A stretch of 64,000 bases of DNA from assembly GCA_050084985.1 (NCBI GenBank), contig JBITNC010000001.1, positions 132,494,001 to 132,558,000 on the forward strand, written 5' to 3'. Below the pieces are notes generated by a model, which was not told the origin of the DNA, ran no database searches, and was given only the letters and a program-made list of their open reading frames with translations. This document shows, piece by piece, positions 24,120 through 40,126 of this stretch. The position numbers and the translations under genes were made by a program. This DNA is from Nageia nagi (Eukaryota > Pinophyta). The number at the start of each line of letters is the position of its first letter. Within the stretch, counting starts at the first letter, position 1.

Positions 24120-25930
24120 CCATGGGTTATAAGCATTAACTTTATCTTCCCATAATTTCCCTAAAGAGTGGAAAGCTCATCACTAAAATCATATTTCTTC
24201 TTCATGTGTTCACTCATGAACTATCATGTCTAATATGAAGGAGGCATGTCTAAATAGTATTATAATCATCCCTTCTCCTCCTTAACATGATCCAACTAAC
24301 CCTTTAGCTTTGAAACTCTAGCTCTTAGTTGTATAATTGCCCCCTCAAAGGGTTGTACTCTAAAAATCTCAACCTTCAAAGGTTGGATAGTGGATATCTC
24401 CCTCTCTAGTGAAGTCACCCTCACTACTAAGTCCTCTGAAACCAATCTAGATATGATATTAGTACTTCAACTTAAGAAAAATATATAATAAACTCAAATA
24501 TATTTTTATTAATGTTGAATTTGTAAGTGATTTTTATAACTATAGGATAAGAAGAAGAAGAAATCAAAGAAATGACATCTATAATCAAAGTGATACCCCT
24601 CGCATCCATACTAGGGGCATGAGATGGAGGATCAACCTCTATGATCATAGATACCTCATCTTGCTCTATGTCCATGAAGTGATCATATGAATATTTAGTT
24701 GAGGATACCTCCCTATCCTCATCCTCCATCGTAATAATTCCAATTAGAGCCAAATGAATGATCTCCCATCATTCTTCATAACCAAGAGCTACAATGGGGG
24801 AAAATGAAGCCTTAATTGCTATATTAACCTCATGGGAATCCTCCCAAGTGGATCTCCATGTTGACATCAACTTAGGAATCCTATGGAGCATCTCCCCTCA
24901 CAATATGATGTATATAGTACATTAGAGCTATTGATATATCCTATAAAACCTTGAACTGTTAAAGTAAACATACAATATAATAAGGCTCCACATCCTCCCT
25001 TTTGTACTGAAGAAAGAAATGTTATCATACCCATGCTAGATGATGGGCATCATTTTCCATGCATAATCCCTATATGCCACCCACATAATGTCCATAGGCT
25101 GGAGGTTATCCACATCCCTCCTCCTGATCACCTCTATCTATTAAGGTTCTTGGTAATACCTCACCTCAAATATATAGCAAGTGATAATAGGATTGGTATC
25201 ATCCAATATCACCTTCTCAAGACCAACTAGTATTAACACCATAATGTGCTTTTAGGCCCATACTTGAAGAAGACTCACACATACCATGATGATATTAACT
25301 TTCCCCATGATGATGATGTGTAAATATTAATACAATTAACCTATAATACAAGGTACCCAAGTGAAGATAGTACCTCTAGTGTAAATCTCCTGAATTATCC
25401 ACACCAAGCCATAAGGAAATATCAAATTATTCTTGCTTAGGCACAAGAATGTTGCAATAATGGATAAAATCAACAATTGAAGAATCTTACCATCAGGCTC
25501 GAATTAGCATGTAGAATGAAGGAATGCTTCCTATTTATCCCAATCACAATCATGATTGCTGGTTAACCAGAATGCCAAATCCTCCAACTATTGATCACCA
25601 TATATTATGGTATACTTGACCAACTACCAATGAATAAGCACATACCAGATTCGATATACATCATATAGATTCACTTTCATTTCACTTATTAGAAGATTAA
25701 ATGTGTTGGATTCTAACTATCATCTCTCCATAAGGGTGATCAAAAGAGGGAAGTTGAGTTACATATACCTAGATAGAACTAAGTCATACAAACTTACACC
25801 CTCTATGAGTGCATTCTCATTGTTCAAATAAATTCATTTCGAAGCCCTCTCCAAGGCATCTAATTTCATGGGGATACTTTTAATCATTCTCTTCCATACC
25901 TATAGCATAAAACAACCATGATGTATCATC
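24120..25930 (-). pseudogene. Decayed antisense ORF of element A, unrecognised
   Basis: Read on the minus strand from about 25930 to 24120, one set of frames is richer in sense codons than chance. Stops fall mainly where Trp or Gln would be likely (TGA, TAG, TAA). Visible pieces are an ACTG-poor but Tyr/Trp-rich N-terminal part (IYGDQ, PYGLVWIIQEIYTRG, QYKREDVEPYYIVCLL), an acidic linker (MEDEDREV..., EVDPPSHAP), and a C-terminal heptad-like stretch suggesting a coiled coil (VTSLEREIST...). Antisense ORFs between pol and the 3' LTR are known in plant Tat-lineage elements. A captured plant-mobile-domain-type protein is another possibility. Neither is established. The best open piece is 24472-24753. 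Confidence 0.4.
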
Positions 25931-27310
25931 ATTTCAAGGTGAACTAAGTGCAATAAGAATAAAAGTATGATAAAAAAATACCCAAAATAGTCAAGGTTTT
26001 ATACATAACATAATATTAAATAAAATCACGTAAGAATAGGGTGAAATGAGCCAACTCACCACATGGTTAGAAGGGAGGGTCCATAGAAACTTGGTCACAT
26101 GTCCTTGCCAACATATCAAGGACCTTTCAACTTATCTTCACATGGGCTCATTCATACAATAACACCAAATCAATAACCAAGTGGCTCAAAATGCTCATAA
26201 TAGTTAATAATTTGGATAAAATGCAATTAGAATGTAACAACTTAGCTCCAAAACACCACACAAGTATGAATGAAGCTAGTTAAGTGCAACAATGCAACCA
26301 AGTAAGTATGTGATAATCACACTTAATTTTATCTTTTTCATTATATAAAACACATATTTTTCCAAACCCTAGGGTACTATTCCCCTTTGTGTGTATTAAC
26401 GAATATCAATAGGTTACACTCAAATTTAATGTTCCAAAATGCAATGAAATTATATTAAAATGTAGATGTTTTATTTTTATAAACTATTTTTTCTACATTC
26501 CCAGCATTGACATCGTAGCATATTAATGAAAAGGGACATTCACGCTACCTTCAAACTATATTTTTGTTATATTATGGCATAATTATTCCTAAAAAAAATT
26601 ATTTTTACAATTGCCAAATTTTATTTTTTCAGAATAAATTATTATCATGCATATCATTGCTAATAAAATTGTAGAAGATTATTTTTAAAAGAATTTCTTA
26701 ATAAGAGGCATTCACACCATGCTAATTCTATAAATAAGGCATTCACATCATTTTGACCAATATGGGTATTTCAAAAATAAGGCCAATCTTTATTTTAAAA
26801 ATCTAGTATTATTTTTAATATTTTGTATTAATTTTCTTTGTGATTATATTTCACATGTAATACATGTTCTACCCATAATTTTTCAAAGCAAGCCAATTCT
26901 ATCAAATTTTATAAGGCATAAACCCATCTATGATCGTAATTTCAAATCCAAAGCTTTGGGATATTTTTGATCCCTCTTACTTTGAGAAATAACTAAACCA
27001 TTGGTCGTAATGCCAATGATCCATAAATAAGTATATTAATTTCATCTTTGTTCCTATTTTAACTATTCTTTTAAAAGATATAATCTATGCAGGTATTATA
27101 TTTTTTATTTTTACAGATCATCTTGGATCGTTAATCCTCCATCCCATGGATGATATTTATGTCTCGATTTCCCTACCATGAATAAATTAGGGCAACCAAA
27201 TCCAAAATGGGGTAATGAGATATTATACTCAATCATAGGAATATTTCAGGGAAGTGCTCCTGATTATTAAAAAAACTTCACTCTTCTCTATACTTTTTCA
27301 TTACATATCT
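25931..27310. other. Element A 3' non-coding region
   Basis: AT-rich sequence without frames lies between the antisense ORF and the polypurine tract. Two short segments near 26520 and 26710 share a GGGACATTCAC / GGCATTCACA.CA motif, a weak hint of local repeats. Confidence 0.4.
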
Positions 27311-27324
27311 AAAGAGGGGTAAAA
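27311..27324 (+). other. Polypurine tract of element A
   Basis: AAAGAGGGGTAAAA lies directly before the 3' LTR start. This tract primes plus-strand DNA synthesis. The identical 14 bases occur on the minus strand of element D (59001-59014). Confidence 0.8.
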
Positions 27325-28079
27325 TGTAGATGCCTAAAAATGATTTATTATTATTTAATAAATTATATTTAGTCATCTTAAAGGAATAAATAACAACTAA
27401 AAATGATTTATTATTATTTAATAAATTATATTTAGTCATCTTAAAGGAATAAATAACAATATTTACGTAAGTCAAGGTTAATAACCTATCTAAGTTATAT
27501 CATGTGCTAATTCTAATGCTTTATTATTAATCATTATTTATTCTAGAATTATCTTGATAATACAAAGATTATATTTTATTACTATAATTTGGATTTCACT
27601 TCATGTTATATCCTTACAAGTTATAAAAGGAGGAATTGGAGGTTGACATCCCTAAGGGACCTCTCTGATAGGTGGTTGTCAATACATCATACTACACTTA
27701 CAGTGTCTCACCTATCTGAGAATTTGTTATGCTTTGAGTTTTATGGTATTTACTATCTTCTTTACTAACTTTTATACTATAAATATTACGATGTATGTGT
27801 CATGAGAAGATTGTAACTATGACATCTACATTGTTACTATTTGTGATTTAGAGTAGCAAATCTTAAGGACGATAAGCATAGATTTGGATCATTGAATATC
27901 CTTGTGGCTTCGTTTGAGATTCAATCTGGTCCTCTACCTATTTATGCCATGTCTTAAGGATTCTCTACATCCATATTAGGTGCATCCTTTCTTTTATTAA
28001 TTATATAATCTTGAATTACACCTAAGTAGATTTATAATTCTTATGTTTCTTTATTATAAACCATAATTTTTAATATACA
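27325..28079 (+). repeat. Element A 3' LTR
   Basis: This 755-bp LTR begins TGTAGATGCC and ends ATACA, directly followed by the duplication TTATG. It is longer than the 5' LTR mainly because of a 63-bp tandem duplication at 27334-27459. A TATA box lies at 27622-27630. Confidence 0.85.
27334..27459 (+). repeat. 63-bp tandem duplication inside the 3' LTR
   Basis: Two apparently exact copies (27334-27396 and 27397-27459) begin CTAAAAATGATTTATT. The 5' LTR has one copy, so the event happened after insertion of element A. The copies match each other far better than the two LTRs do, so it is recent relative to the element. Confidence 0.93.
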
Positions 28080-28084
28080 TTATG
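28080..28084. repeat. Target-site duplication of element A, right
   Basis: TTATG, identical to 20173-20177. Confidence 0.85.
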
Positions 28085-28985
28085 GTTATGCTTGGCTTTC
28101 AATTTCATTTCATATAACACTTAAGCTCAATTAAAAATGGGATTTAATTTCCACTCATTCCATATGCAGATTTCACTTTGCATGGGCTTCTTACCTCGAG
28201 CTAAAGCAATCTTTTTTGCATTGAGTATTTAATACTAAGGCCTTCGCCTTGACACATGATTATAGTACTTGGGAGTTCCTAACCCCATATGCCCTTTTGT
28301 AATGAACCATATTCTTGTTTACACTTATTTTAGAACTGCAAATAGGCCAAGGTAGATTGAGAATAGGTAGCTTATTTTTTTTACCCTCTATATACCTATC
28401 CATTTTTCATGGCAACTTACTCTTTTAGAGGATTCTTTGACCCTCACTTTTCCTTTAAAAGAAGTATAAAAAAATTTAAAGTTAGCTTGCTTTTTCATAT
28501 ATGGAATTTCAAAAATAAAATTAGCTTTGAACAATATGAACCAAGTGAATTTCAGAATGCTCGTAATATAATTCAAAACCTGTCGCATTTCCTTTCCTTT
28601 TTTCCTTCATTTCTTGACATTTCTATTTCATGCATGTAAATTTATAAATTATCTTCGATGAACTCCCACTTACCTCTTACAAAATCGCTAATTTTAAGTT
28701 CCTATTTTTAATATTTAATATTTTTAGACTTACGATTTTTCATGATTGTCAAATTTGAACTGGCAATGGTATAAAAATTATGGCAAAGGACTTGCAGACC
28801 ATGTACTTTGGCGTGAACCGTTGAAGCGAAGTGTTTGAATGTGAAGAAGTCAGCTCAACTTGTTTGACCGTAGTTGGAGGTCGGTTTATTTGAGTATTGC
28901 ACACGACGGAGACAGGTCGTTGTAGTTTTTAACTATTATTGATGCTAATTTTTATTTATATTTTGCATTACAATGTAGATTTCAG
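28085..28985. other. Intergenic DNA right of element A, with CpG-retaining patch
   Basis: 28085-28310 continues a mostly open plus-strand frame from 20040-20172 but was not recognised. Frames at 28388-28639 (both strands) have no recognisable features. 28790-28920 is unusual for the window because it keeps several CpG dinucleotides and is less AT-rich (GGCGTGAACCGTTGAAGCG, ACACGACGG). Confidence 0.35.
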
Positions 28986-29283
28986 TCTATTTTATTTACT
29001 GTATTAGATTGTTATTTCTAAAACTAAGCAAATAAACAAGATATTTATTTGTTTATTATTTTAGATTGTTATTTACTAAATAATAAAGATTGTTATTTAA
29101 CTTGTCAAATTATTATTTAATATTTTAAATAAGTAAATAAAGAAATAAATAATAACAATATAAAACAGTAAATAATAATCATATATTCAATCTATTTTAT
29201 TTACTATCCTAAATAACAAGATATTTATCTGTTTTTTGTTTTAGAAATAAACAATCTATTTGCTTAATTCTATTTTATTTACT
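28986..29283. repeat. AT-rich block with three copies of a 15-bp motif and inverted pieces
   Basis: TCTATTTTATTTACT occurs exactly at 28986-29000, 29191-29205 and 29269-29283. Between them, related words (ACAAGATATTTAT, AGATTGTTATTTA and reverse complements such as AAATAAACAATCT) alternate in both orientations. The block could fold into imperfect hairpins. Low complexity makes part of this expected by chance. Confidence 0.45.
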
Positions 29284-32200
29284 ATTTTCGATTCTTATTA
29301 TTTATTTCTAGCAAGTTAAACATGTAAAATATTTTCTTTATGTAAATAAAAATAGCATTTGAAAGCTTTGTTAGAGAATTGCTATATTATAGAATGATTA
29401 TAATTAAGCAATTATTTTATTCGGGGTAGGCGTCCTCCTTTGAGCTTTTGAAGCTCATTTTCAAATCGACGATTAAGAATTTGTTAGAGAGCAAGTCGAC
29501 CATGAAATAGTTTTTAACCTTTGGATTTAATTTGTTATTTTTTATTTTTATTTTTTCATGGCCATGTGTGTTGTCATCATACTAATGTTACATATTATCA
29601 TATTATATCTTTTAACTTATCATTTAATTGATAAATAAGATGTCTTATCTAATATAAAATATTTATAACAAATATTTAATGAATTAAATAATATCAAATA
29701 AATTTACCATAATAACATGTGTTATTAATTGTAAATATGATCTTTGAAAAAATTTATAGTGCAATATCATACTTTGAAATAGATATAAACTTATTTTTAT
29801 TGAATACTTTCAATTAATATATTATTATTTAATTTCATTTGTAATTATCGTATATAATAATTTTTATTTGATTGAATACAACATTTTCTATTTGAATTTT
29901 AATATTTCTTTCATTTTCTATTTGAATTTTGATATTTTTTATGTGGGTGTTATTCTGTTTTCTAATGATATATCTAAAGAAGTGTAGTTCAATATTTATT
30001 TTATTATTTACTTTAAATTTTACTTGATTGAATCCAATATTCTTTCTTGTGAAGAAAATAAAAAATATTTTATTATATAACAATTCCTATAGGTGCAAAC
30101 ACATAATTAATATCTTATGATTACAAGAGATTATATTTACAATAAATTTTTATTTTCACAATCATGTGGATCAATTTAGAATTATTATGTCTCATCAAAT
30201 ATTTTTATTAATACTACATACTTATATTTTACTATTATAACTATTAACTTATGACTTAATAATAATTGTTATTCTTTAATACTTTTGAAAGCAAAAAATT
30301 ATTGATATGTGCATAACTATATACTTTTTATTTTCTTTCAAAATCTCTCTACAAATCAAGATAATTTTTCACAATTAATTTTGGATTATTATATTTACAT
30401 TATTATTATTATTATTATTTTATTTTTTTAAAATTATTATTATTTATTTTATCATCATGTAAATTGTTAAGATTATACATAAAAAGAATTTATAGGATCT
30501 TGAATAATGATAAATAATTTATATTCATTTTTTTTAGAGATTACAAATAAGTATTTATTTTTTAAATCATACATAAAATTTATAGTAAACAAATGCATAG
30601 TTAAATATTTATGAAATGAAAGTTTATTATAATATTATGAATTTCAACTATTATATTAGCGTATGAAATTTTCATATATTCACTTTGAAAATATGGTATT
30701 TGCATGTTATTTTACTCCAGTAATTTGTAATCATATTAGTAGAAAATATAATAATAAAATAAAGTATCCACATAAGATATATCATCTTAATAATGCTTAA
30801 GGACAATTCACATAACATCCTAGTGGATAGAAATTATATTATAACTATTAAAATGTATTAAAAACCATAAACATATTACATCATCTTTGTATACCAATAA
30901 AGTATGATAGATTTCTCCCTCAATCATTATGAGTTGCAAAATTTAGAGGATTATGCAAGAATATAACATCACAGCTTTTCAAGTATAATTGATATGGGAA
31001 AGAAAAATATATAAAGTTCATACTAACTTTATCAAATTAGCAATAAAACTAAAATATGCATTACAATATAATCATAAAGTGCCATGCTAAGTTATTATAA
31101 TTATCTAGGTAATTAAAATTTATAATTGATATTTCTCATTATAAAAGATCTGATTTTTTTAGTCTATATTTATTAATACTTTTTAGAATACTTTGATGAT
31201 TATTTTGTAATTAGAATAGAATAACCTAAAAAAAATATGTAGAATAAGATTTAAATATAAACTAATGAATTTTAGAATTCATATAATCTCTTAACACAAT
31301 TCTTAATAAAGAAAAGTTTTTAGTGAAGACATTCAAATATTTTAGTTTTACTTATCCATGACATTCATAACATATAATTTAACTCTTGTTGATAGAAAGA
31401 GATGAAGCTCTCAAAAGATATTTATTTTCATAATATGTATGCATAAAGTGAAAAAATTACATTTGATAAATTACTTCTCTTGATAATAATTTTTTTTATT
31501 TAATAACTTGTTTAAACTCCATATCTATATTATTGATATGGTTTGTAATGTATTTTGAAGTAGAATTAAGATATAAAAATATAATATATGACAATAATGT
31601 TACCTATCTAGTATAGAAGATAAATTTTATTAAAAATAAATATTACAATATAATAGTATAATAAACAAGATGATTAATATGACCATATAAAAATAGGATG
31701 GCTAGATTAATTTATTAAAATATATTAAAATATAGAGATATTATAACATATCATCGATTATTCATTTACACCCTTGAATAGCATTATATGGAGGGCTATT
31801 AGCAATTAAAGAATGACCACCTTATTATTATGTGAGATATGTGAAATAAATATCAATTCTTTGATTAATACATCAATTTGAGGAGGTAGTAACAATGTTA
31901 ATTATATGAGATTTCTTAGTTTTCATCATTTTCCCATGATATGAGTAGTGAGATATGCATAAAAGAAAAAAAGAAAAAACACTACTTGTAATCAACCATC
32001 AAATGTCATAATATGAAAATATTATATTATTAATGTGATTAGACTTTCATAAAAAAATAAAAATATTGATTTAGTTAGTTAACTATAATTTTCATATTAA
32101 CTATCTCAAACTAAATATAGATATTATTATTATTATTATTATTATATATGATTGCACATAAATACTAAACATACAATGGATTATAGATCTTTTTAAAATC

Positions 32201-32520
32201 TATATGACCATATGTGATAAAACTAGCATGTATGTAGATGATTAATTATTCTCTAAGGAGATACTCAATATAGTATTAAAACATAATTCATTTCTTACAC
32301 ATGCTCCTTATCTAGTTGAGGTGATATATCATACCTTTATATACCTTTGAATATAGGATAGCCTACAACACCTTGAATTAACTAAAAAAACTTACTTATA
32401 TGTTATCTATTAAACAAAATGGAACATGGAACTAGTAACACTCTCTATCCTCAAAACAATATGAATGATTCTAAGTTAACATTTATAATGAAGCATTGAT
32501 GCTTGAGGTTTATCCTCCAA
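29284..32520. other. AT-rich intergenic DNA
   Basis: No gene was recognised. The region holds short ATT microsatellites (30399-30420 and about 32122-32145) and a small CpG-retaining patch at 29420-29510. Long stretches are more than 75 percent A+T by eye. Confidence 0.4.
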
Positions 32521-36144
<3,624 letters not shown>

Positions 36145-36640
36145 TCTTTCTAACAATGATTATATTATTTCTATGAGTCAAATTTTCACTCCTTTCCATT
36201 CCCTTACAAGTTATAAATAGAGGAGTTGAAGGTTGACATCCCTATTGAATCTCTTTGATGGGTGGTTGTACCATATCATCATACTTATTGTATATTTTGA
36301 ACCCACCTTTGGAATATTTATTTTCTCTAAGCTATTATTATATGTTATATCTTGCATATCATATAATTCTATAGGTTTTATTGCATCTACATTGTAGTGT
36401 TTTTATGCCCCCATGTCATGTGAATCCATGATCTAGAGCTATGAGTAGAGGAGATGTTGTTATTTGATTATGCATGATCAATTATCCTTATCAAATCTCA
36501 TCTCATATTTGATCCAATCCTCCATAGTATCTTGGTACATCCTAAATATTTTTATATTATTATCAAGTGCACATTTTTCATGTATTTAATTGTAGATTTG
36601 AATTAGTATTACCTTAGTAAATTTATTTTGTGTTTATATT
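36145..36640 (+). repeat. Element F partial 5' LTR
   Basis: This aligns with element A's LTR from GATTATATTATTT onwards. Shared landmarks are CTTACAAGTTATAAA, the GGTTGACATCCCT block, a GATCTAGAG block and TAGATTTGAATT near the end. The TATA box is at 36212-36220. The left boundary, where homology fades, is approximate, as is the right end. Confidence 0.6.
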
Positions 36641-36726
36641 AGTTATCTGCATAATTTATTTTACATTTAACAATATTAGTGTTGTCCTAGTACTTCACTT
36701 TCATTGGATTCATTATTTTATTATGA

Positions 36727-38377
36727 AAATGTCAAATCATAAGAAAAGATCTAATAGAAAAGAGGGTGACATCAATGGCATGCTTATTAGTTCACACGAT
36801 GTGCATGTCACTGATATAGATTCCTAAGCAAAATTAGAAATGAAACCAAACAAAGATCATTTTGAAGAGGAGAATATTGCTAACGAAGAACCAAAAAATA
36901 CAAAGAGAAAATAACAATCAATTATGTATGATAAAGGTAAGAATAAGAAAATTAAATATCAAAATATTGAAAATATGCATGAACAAATTAATGCTTTAAT
37001 AAACAATGGTTATGAAAAAGAACCTAATTGGACAAAAGAAGAGTATGAGATTAAAATTCACATGATAATGGAGATACAAAAGTCAAGTGAATTTCAAAAA
37101 GGAACTTATGATCAATAATTTTAGTTCATATGTTTCTTATTGTATGAGATAGAAGAATAAAGAACTAATAGAATTGGACCATTTCTAAAAATAAAAGAGG
37201 TACAATTGAGAAAAGTAATTGGTATTACTTCCCCACAATCATCTAATCCATCAAAACCTATAAACCCTCCTCAACCCCCTCCACCACCCCAAATGGCTCC
37301 TATGTCTCTACAAAATGTTCAAAACTAATTAGAAGCAAGGCTAATAAAATTAGAAAAAGCAACTTATAATAGTGATGATGAAGAATTCATGTTTTTTGCA
37401 ACAACCTTTGACTGATAGAATTATCTCACAAATATATACAAGTAAAAAGAGCATTAAGTTCATAGAGTTCAATGATTTTCAATATCCAAAACTACATGTT
37501 AGAAAATTTCAAGAAGAAGCTATAGAATTTTTACATGATCATGATATGCTTGTAAAATTATTTTCTATTAACTTAAAGGATGATGCTTTAAAACAGTATT
37601 TCTCTCTTCCTGTAAAAGAGCATTGAAAAATATAAAGATCTTATTTTGTAATTCATTGCTAATTTCAAATATAATATTCAAGATAAGATAGAATTTAAAA
37701 AATTTATACAGGATTAAACAAGTGTAAGGATAATCTTTGAATGAGTTTACAAAAAATATGGAAAAATATTGCTAATAAACTCACTTCTAATGAGCAAGAT
37801 TTAAAGGATACATTTGTATATGCTTTATTAGCAATATTCAAGTTAGAAGTATAGGATTATGATAATATATCTTTGGGTAAAATAATTAAAAAGTTACTTT
37901 ATAAAGAATCTTATATTTTGCAAAATTATAATGCATCTCAACAAAATAATGCCTCAAGGATAATAAGTCCAACCCCACAAGTATAGGTGGTAGTTGCAAT
38001 AAGCACAAGTAAGAGATATTTTGAAAATAAAATAAAATACACTAAATTAATAGATAGTGTTGATAAAATTCTTAATTTTTTTGTAGATAAAGATCTTATT
38101 GAGCTTCCACCAATTGTCAAACATCATTTTCCAAATGATATTCCTAAAAACTATAAATTTGAGGAATTTTGAAATTATCATAGAACTCCAAGATACTTGA
38201 CCCAAAATTGCATGGATCTACGAGATATTATACAAGATTTTATTTACCAAAAAGCATTTCAAATTGATGATACATAAAAAAAAAAGGATAGTAATGTTGG
38301 ACCTATACACCCTGATAATAGCCAATTTGGTATATTTAAGGATTATTTGCCAAAGATAACAAAACACAAAGGGATGT
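36727..38377 (+). pseudogene. gag: Element F gag remnant
   Basis: This is the structural (capsid-type) protein relic of element F. It starts at an ATG (36727) with a basic N-terminus (MSNHKKRSNRKEGD). It has a Pro-rich linker near 37225-37310 (PPQPPPPPQ), then the gag core in an open piece at 37372-37626 (IKFIEFNDF..., NLKDDALKQYFSLP), and a second open piece at 37987-38172 (HHFPNDIPKNYKFEEF). The zinc-knuckle relic has its first Cys replaced by TGA at 38170-38172 and Gly-His replaced by Arg-Tyr, but keeps the last Cys. Motif order matches element A. Frameshifts and several stops make it non-functional. Confidence 0.7.
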
Positions 38378-39319
38378 ATTAGCATGGTAAGTACATTAGA
38401 ATATTTTACATATTATTTTTCTAACAAACATAGATTAGTCCAATGCAAAAAATTACCACAAAAGGTTAAATAAACTTGGGTAAAGAAAGGGGACATGAAA
38501 TTTCAATCACAAAGGAGCATAAATGTTATGTCAATTTCGTTGCACGCCATCAATTTCATGGATCTGAAAATAAGGCTAGTCCCAATTGTTGTGCTTGCAT
38601 CATCCAAATGTAAATTCATTCCCAAATCCACCCCTAAGTAGTTATGTCATTGGTTAATTATGAAAATATGAATCAACCATATACCATAGTGTATCTTGTG
38701 CTATTTTTCTAAGTGTTGTGTTTCTATGAATGTTTTCACAATTATGAATGTTTTAGTGTGTTTGTGGGCAATTGTATTTATTTCATCCATATATTTTTCT
38801 GATAAATTTGGCACCTCTACCATTGTGGGCATTGTTCACCTATAGATGTGATGTCCACATCATGCATTTTCCATAAAAAATAGAGAAATAAATATATAAA
38901 TTGAGAACTTCAATAAGGTATTTAGAATTATTTTCTTTTGTTGATTTATTCATCTATTTTGCTTTATAGAAAGTACAAAATATGTGAAATTTTATGTTTG
39001 AAAAAAATATTTGAGGCTAATTTTTTTGTCTTGATTATGAACATTTATATTCAATGTTGATGACGTTATTTGTTTTTGAAAGTTATTATTGTTCAAAAAA
39101 TAAAGTTCAAAATAAAAAATTTAAAAAACATAATAAACATGAAATATAATACAAATCAAATAGTTTATATATTAATTTAGCCAAAAAATATCTAGTATAT
39201 ACAACCAGTTAAGCATGATTTGTTTTGCTACCACTAGTACCCCACCCTCTACCCTATGGCTCCTTTGAGTTGCATTATCTAGTGATACACCTAGTGAACC
39301 AGTAATCCTACTACCTCTT
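38378..39319 (+). other. Element F post-gag non-coding region
   Basis: This holds blocks shared with element A (AAATTCATTCCCAAATCCACCC near 38610 and CACATCATGCAT near 38855). On the minus strand near 39310-39160 there are remains of what is the C-terminal end of the antisense ORF in element A. Confidence 0.5.
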
Positions 39320-40051
39320 AACACCTAAAAAGGAATTTTAATTTAATTAAAATACCCTTTTTAATTATTTGAAATGACTTATTTTATTTATTAAATAAAT
39401 AACTTTATCAATGAGCACTCTCATTTACCTTTATTTTTTATGGTAACAGGTTGGTCGACATCATATTAAACCCAACAAGGAGCCTTGGAAATTTACCTGT
39501 TACCTATAAATGTGGAAGGGTGTTCATGATCATAGATAGGACATGATCTCACACAATATTGAATCCTTGATAGCTAGCAATTACTTGTATCATTATTGAT
39601 TGGTGTTTCTTAATGCCACCTATCACTTCTAGAAATTGTTATACTTTGAGATTCACACTCCTACTATATTTTACTCATCTACAAGTGATATTCTATGGAT
39701 TGAAGGTGAGATGATGACATCAAGAAAAGGGTGAGGCTAAACTAGAAAGGTAGCCAAGCATCATTTTTGGGTTCCTAATGCTATTGTTAGGTTGAGATTG
39801 GATTTTGAGCTCTATTGTTTAAAGAAGCTTTTTGTTCATCCCTTTCATCTAGATATCACCTTCAATCATTATCATAGCTAAAGTATAGGTTTGTATCTTT
39901 CATTTTCTAATTTTGATAGGTTAAGGTTGAATAGATCATTATAATCACTTGTATCATTATTTTTCTATAATTTCAAGGTTAAATTGGTAAATTGAATATT
40001 TTGTACATAACCTTAATTTAATAATATTTTTATTATTTTTTGGTTATAACA
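39320..40051 (+). repeat. Element B 5' LTR
   Basis: The LTR starts near AACACCTAAAAAGG (the expected TGTAG is degenerate) and ends TTATAACA. That is followed after two bases by a TGGTGAACCC sequence at 40054, in the position of a primer binding site. A TATA box lies at 39505-39512 (TATAAATG). The left boundary is inferred from the break in element F homology. Confidence 0.5.
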
Positions 40052-40126
40052 ATTGGTGAACCCAACTTCTTTTCGATACATTGTTATATCCTTCACTAGT
40101 TGCATCAAAACCCTAGGGTTTTGGAT

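Larger units (their letters stand above)
20178..28079 (+). mobile_element. Element A: full-length, pol-less Ty3/gypsy-type LTR retrotransposon
   Basis: This is a 7,902-bp unit bounded by two LTRs (20178-20890 and 27325-28079) in direct orientation. It is flanked by an exact 5-bp duplication, TTATG, at 20173-20177 and 28080-28084. A polypurine tract precedes the 3' LTR. The inside holds a decayed gag (20945-23210), a non-coding stretch, a decayed antisense ORF (about 24120-25930) and a further non-coding stretch. I found no protease, reverse transcriptase, RNase H or integrase motif. The two LTRs differ at roughly a quarter of positions in the parts I compared by eye, so the insertion is old. 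It may be a non-autonomous member or an internally deleted copy. Element F in this window shares its LTR, gag and post-gag region. Confidence 0.85.
36145..39319 (+). mobile_element. Element F: 5' part of a relative of element A
   Basis: F has a partial 5' LTR (about 36145-36640), a gag remnant (36727-38377) and a post-gag region, in the same order as element A and alignable to it by eye. Its LTR lacks the 5' third. At about 39320 the homology to element A stops and the LTR-like start of element B begins, so F is most simply read as cut by insertion of B. If so, the missing antisense-ORF region and 3' LTR of F should lie beyond the right end of the window. Confidence 0.65.
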
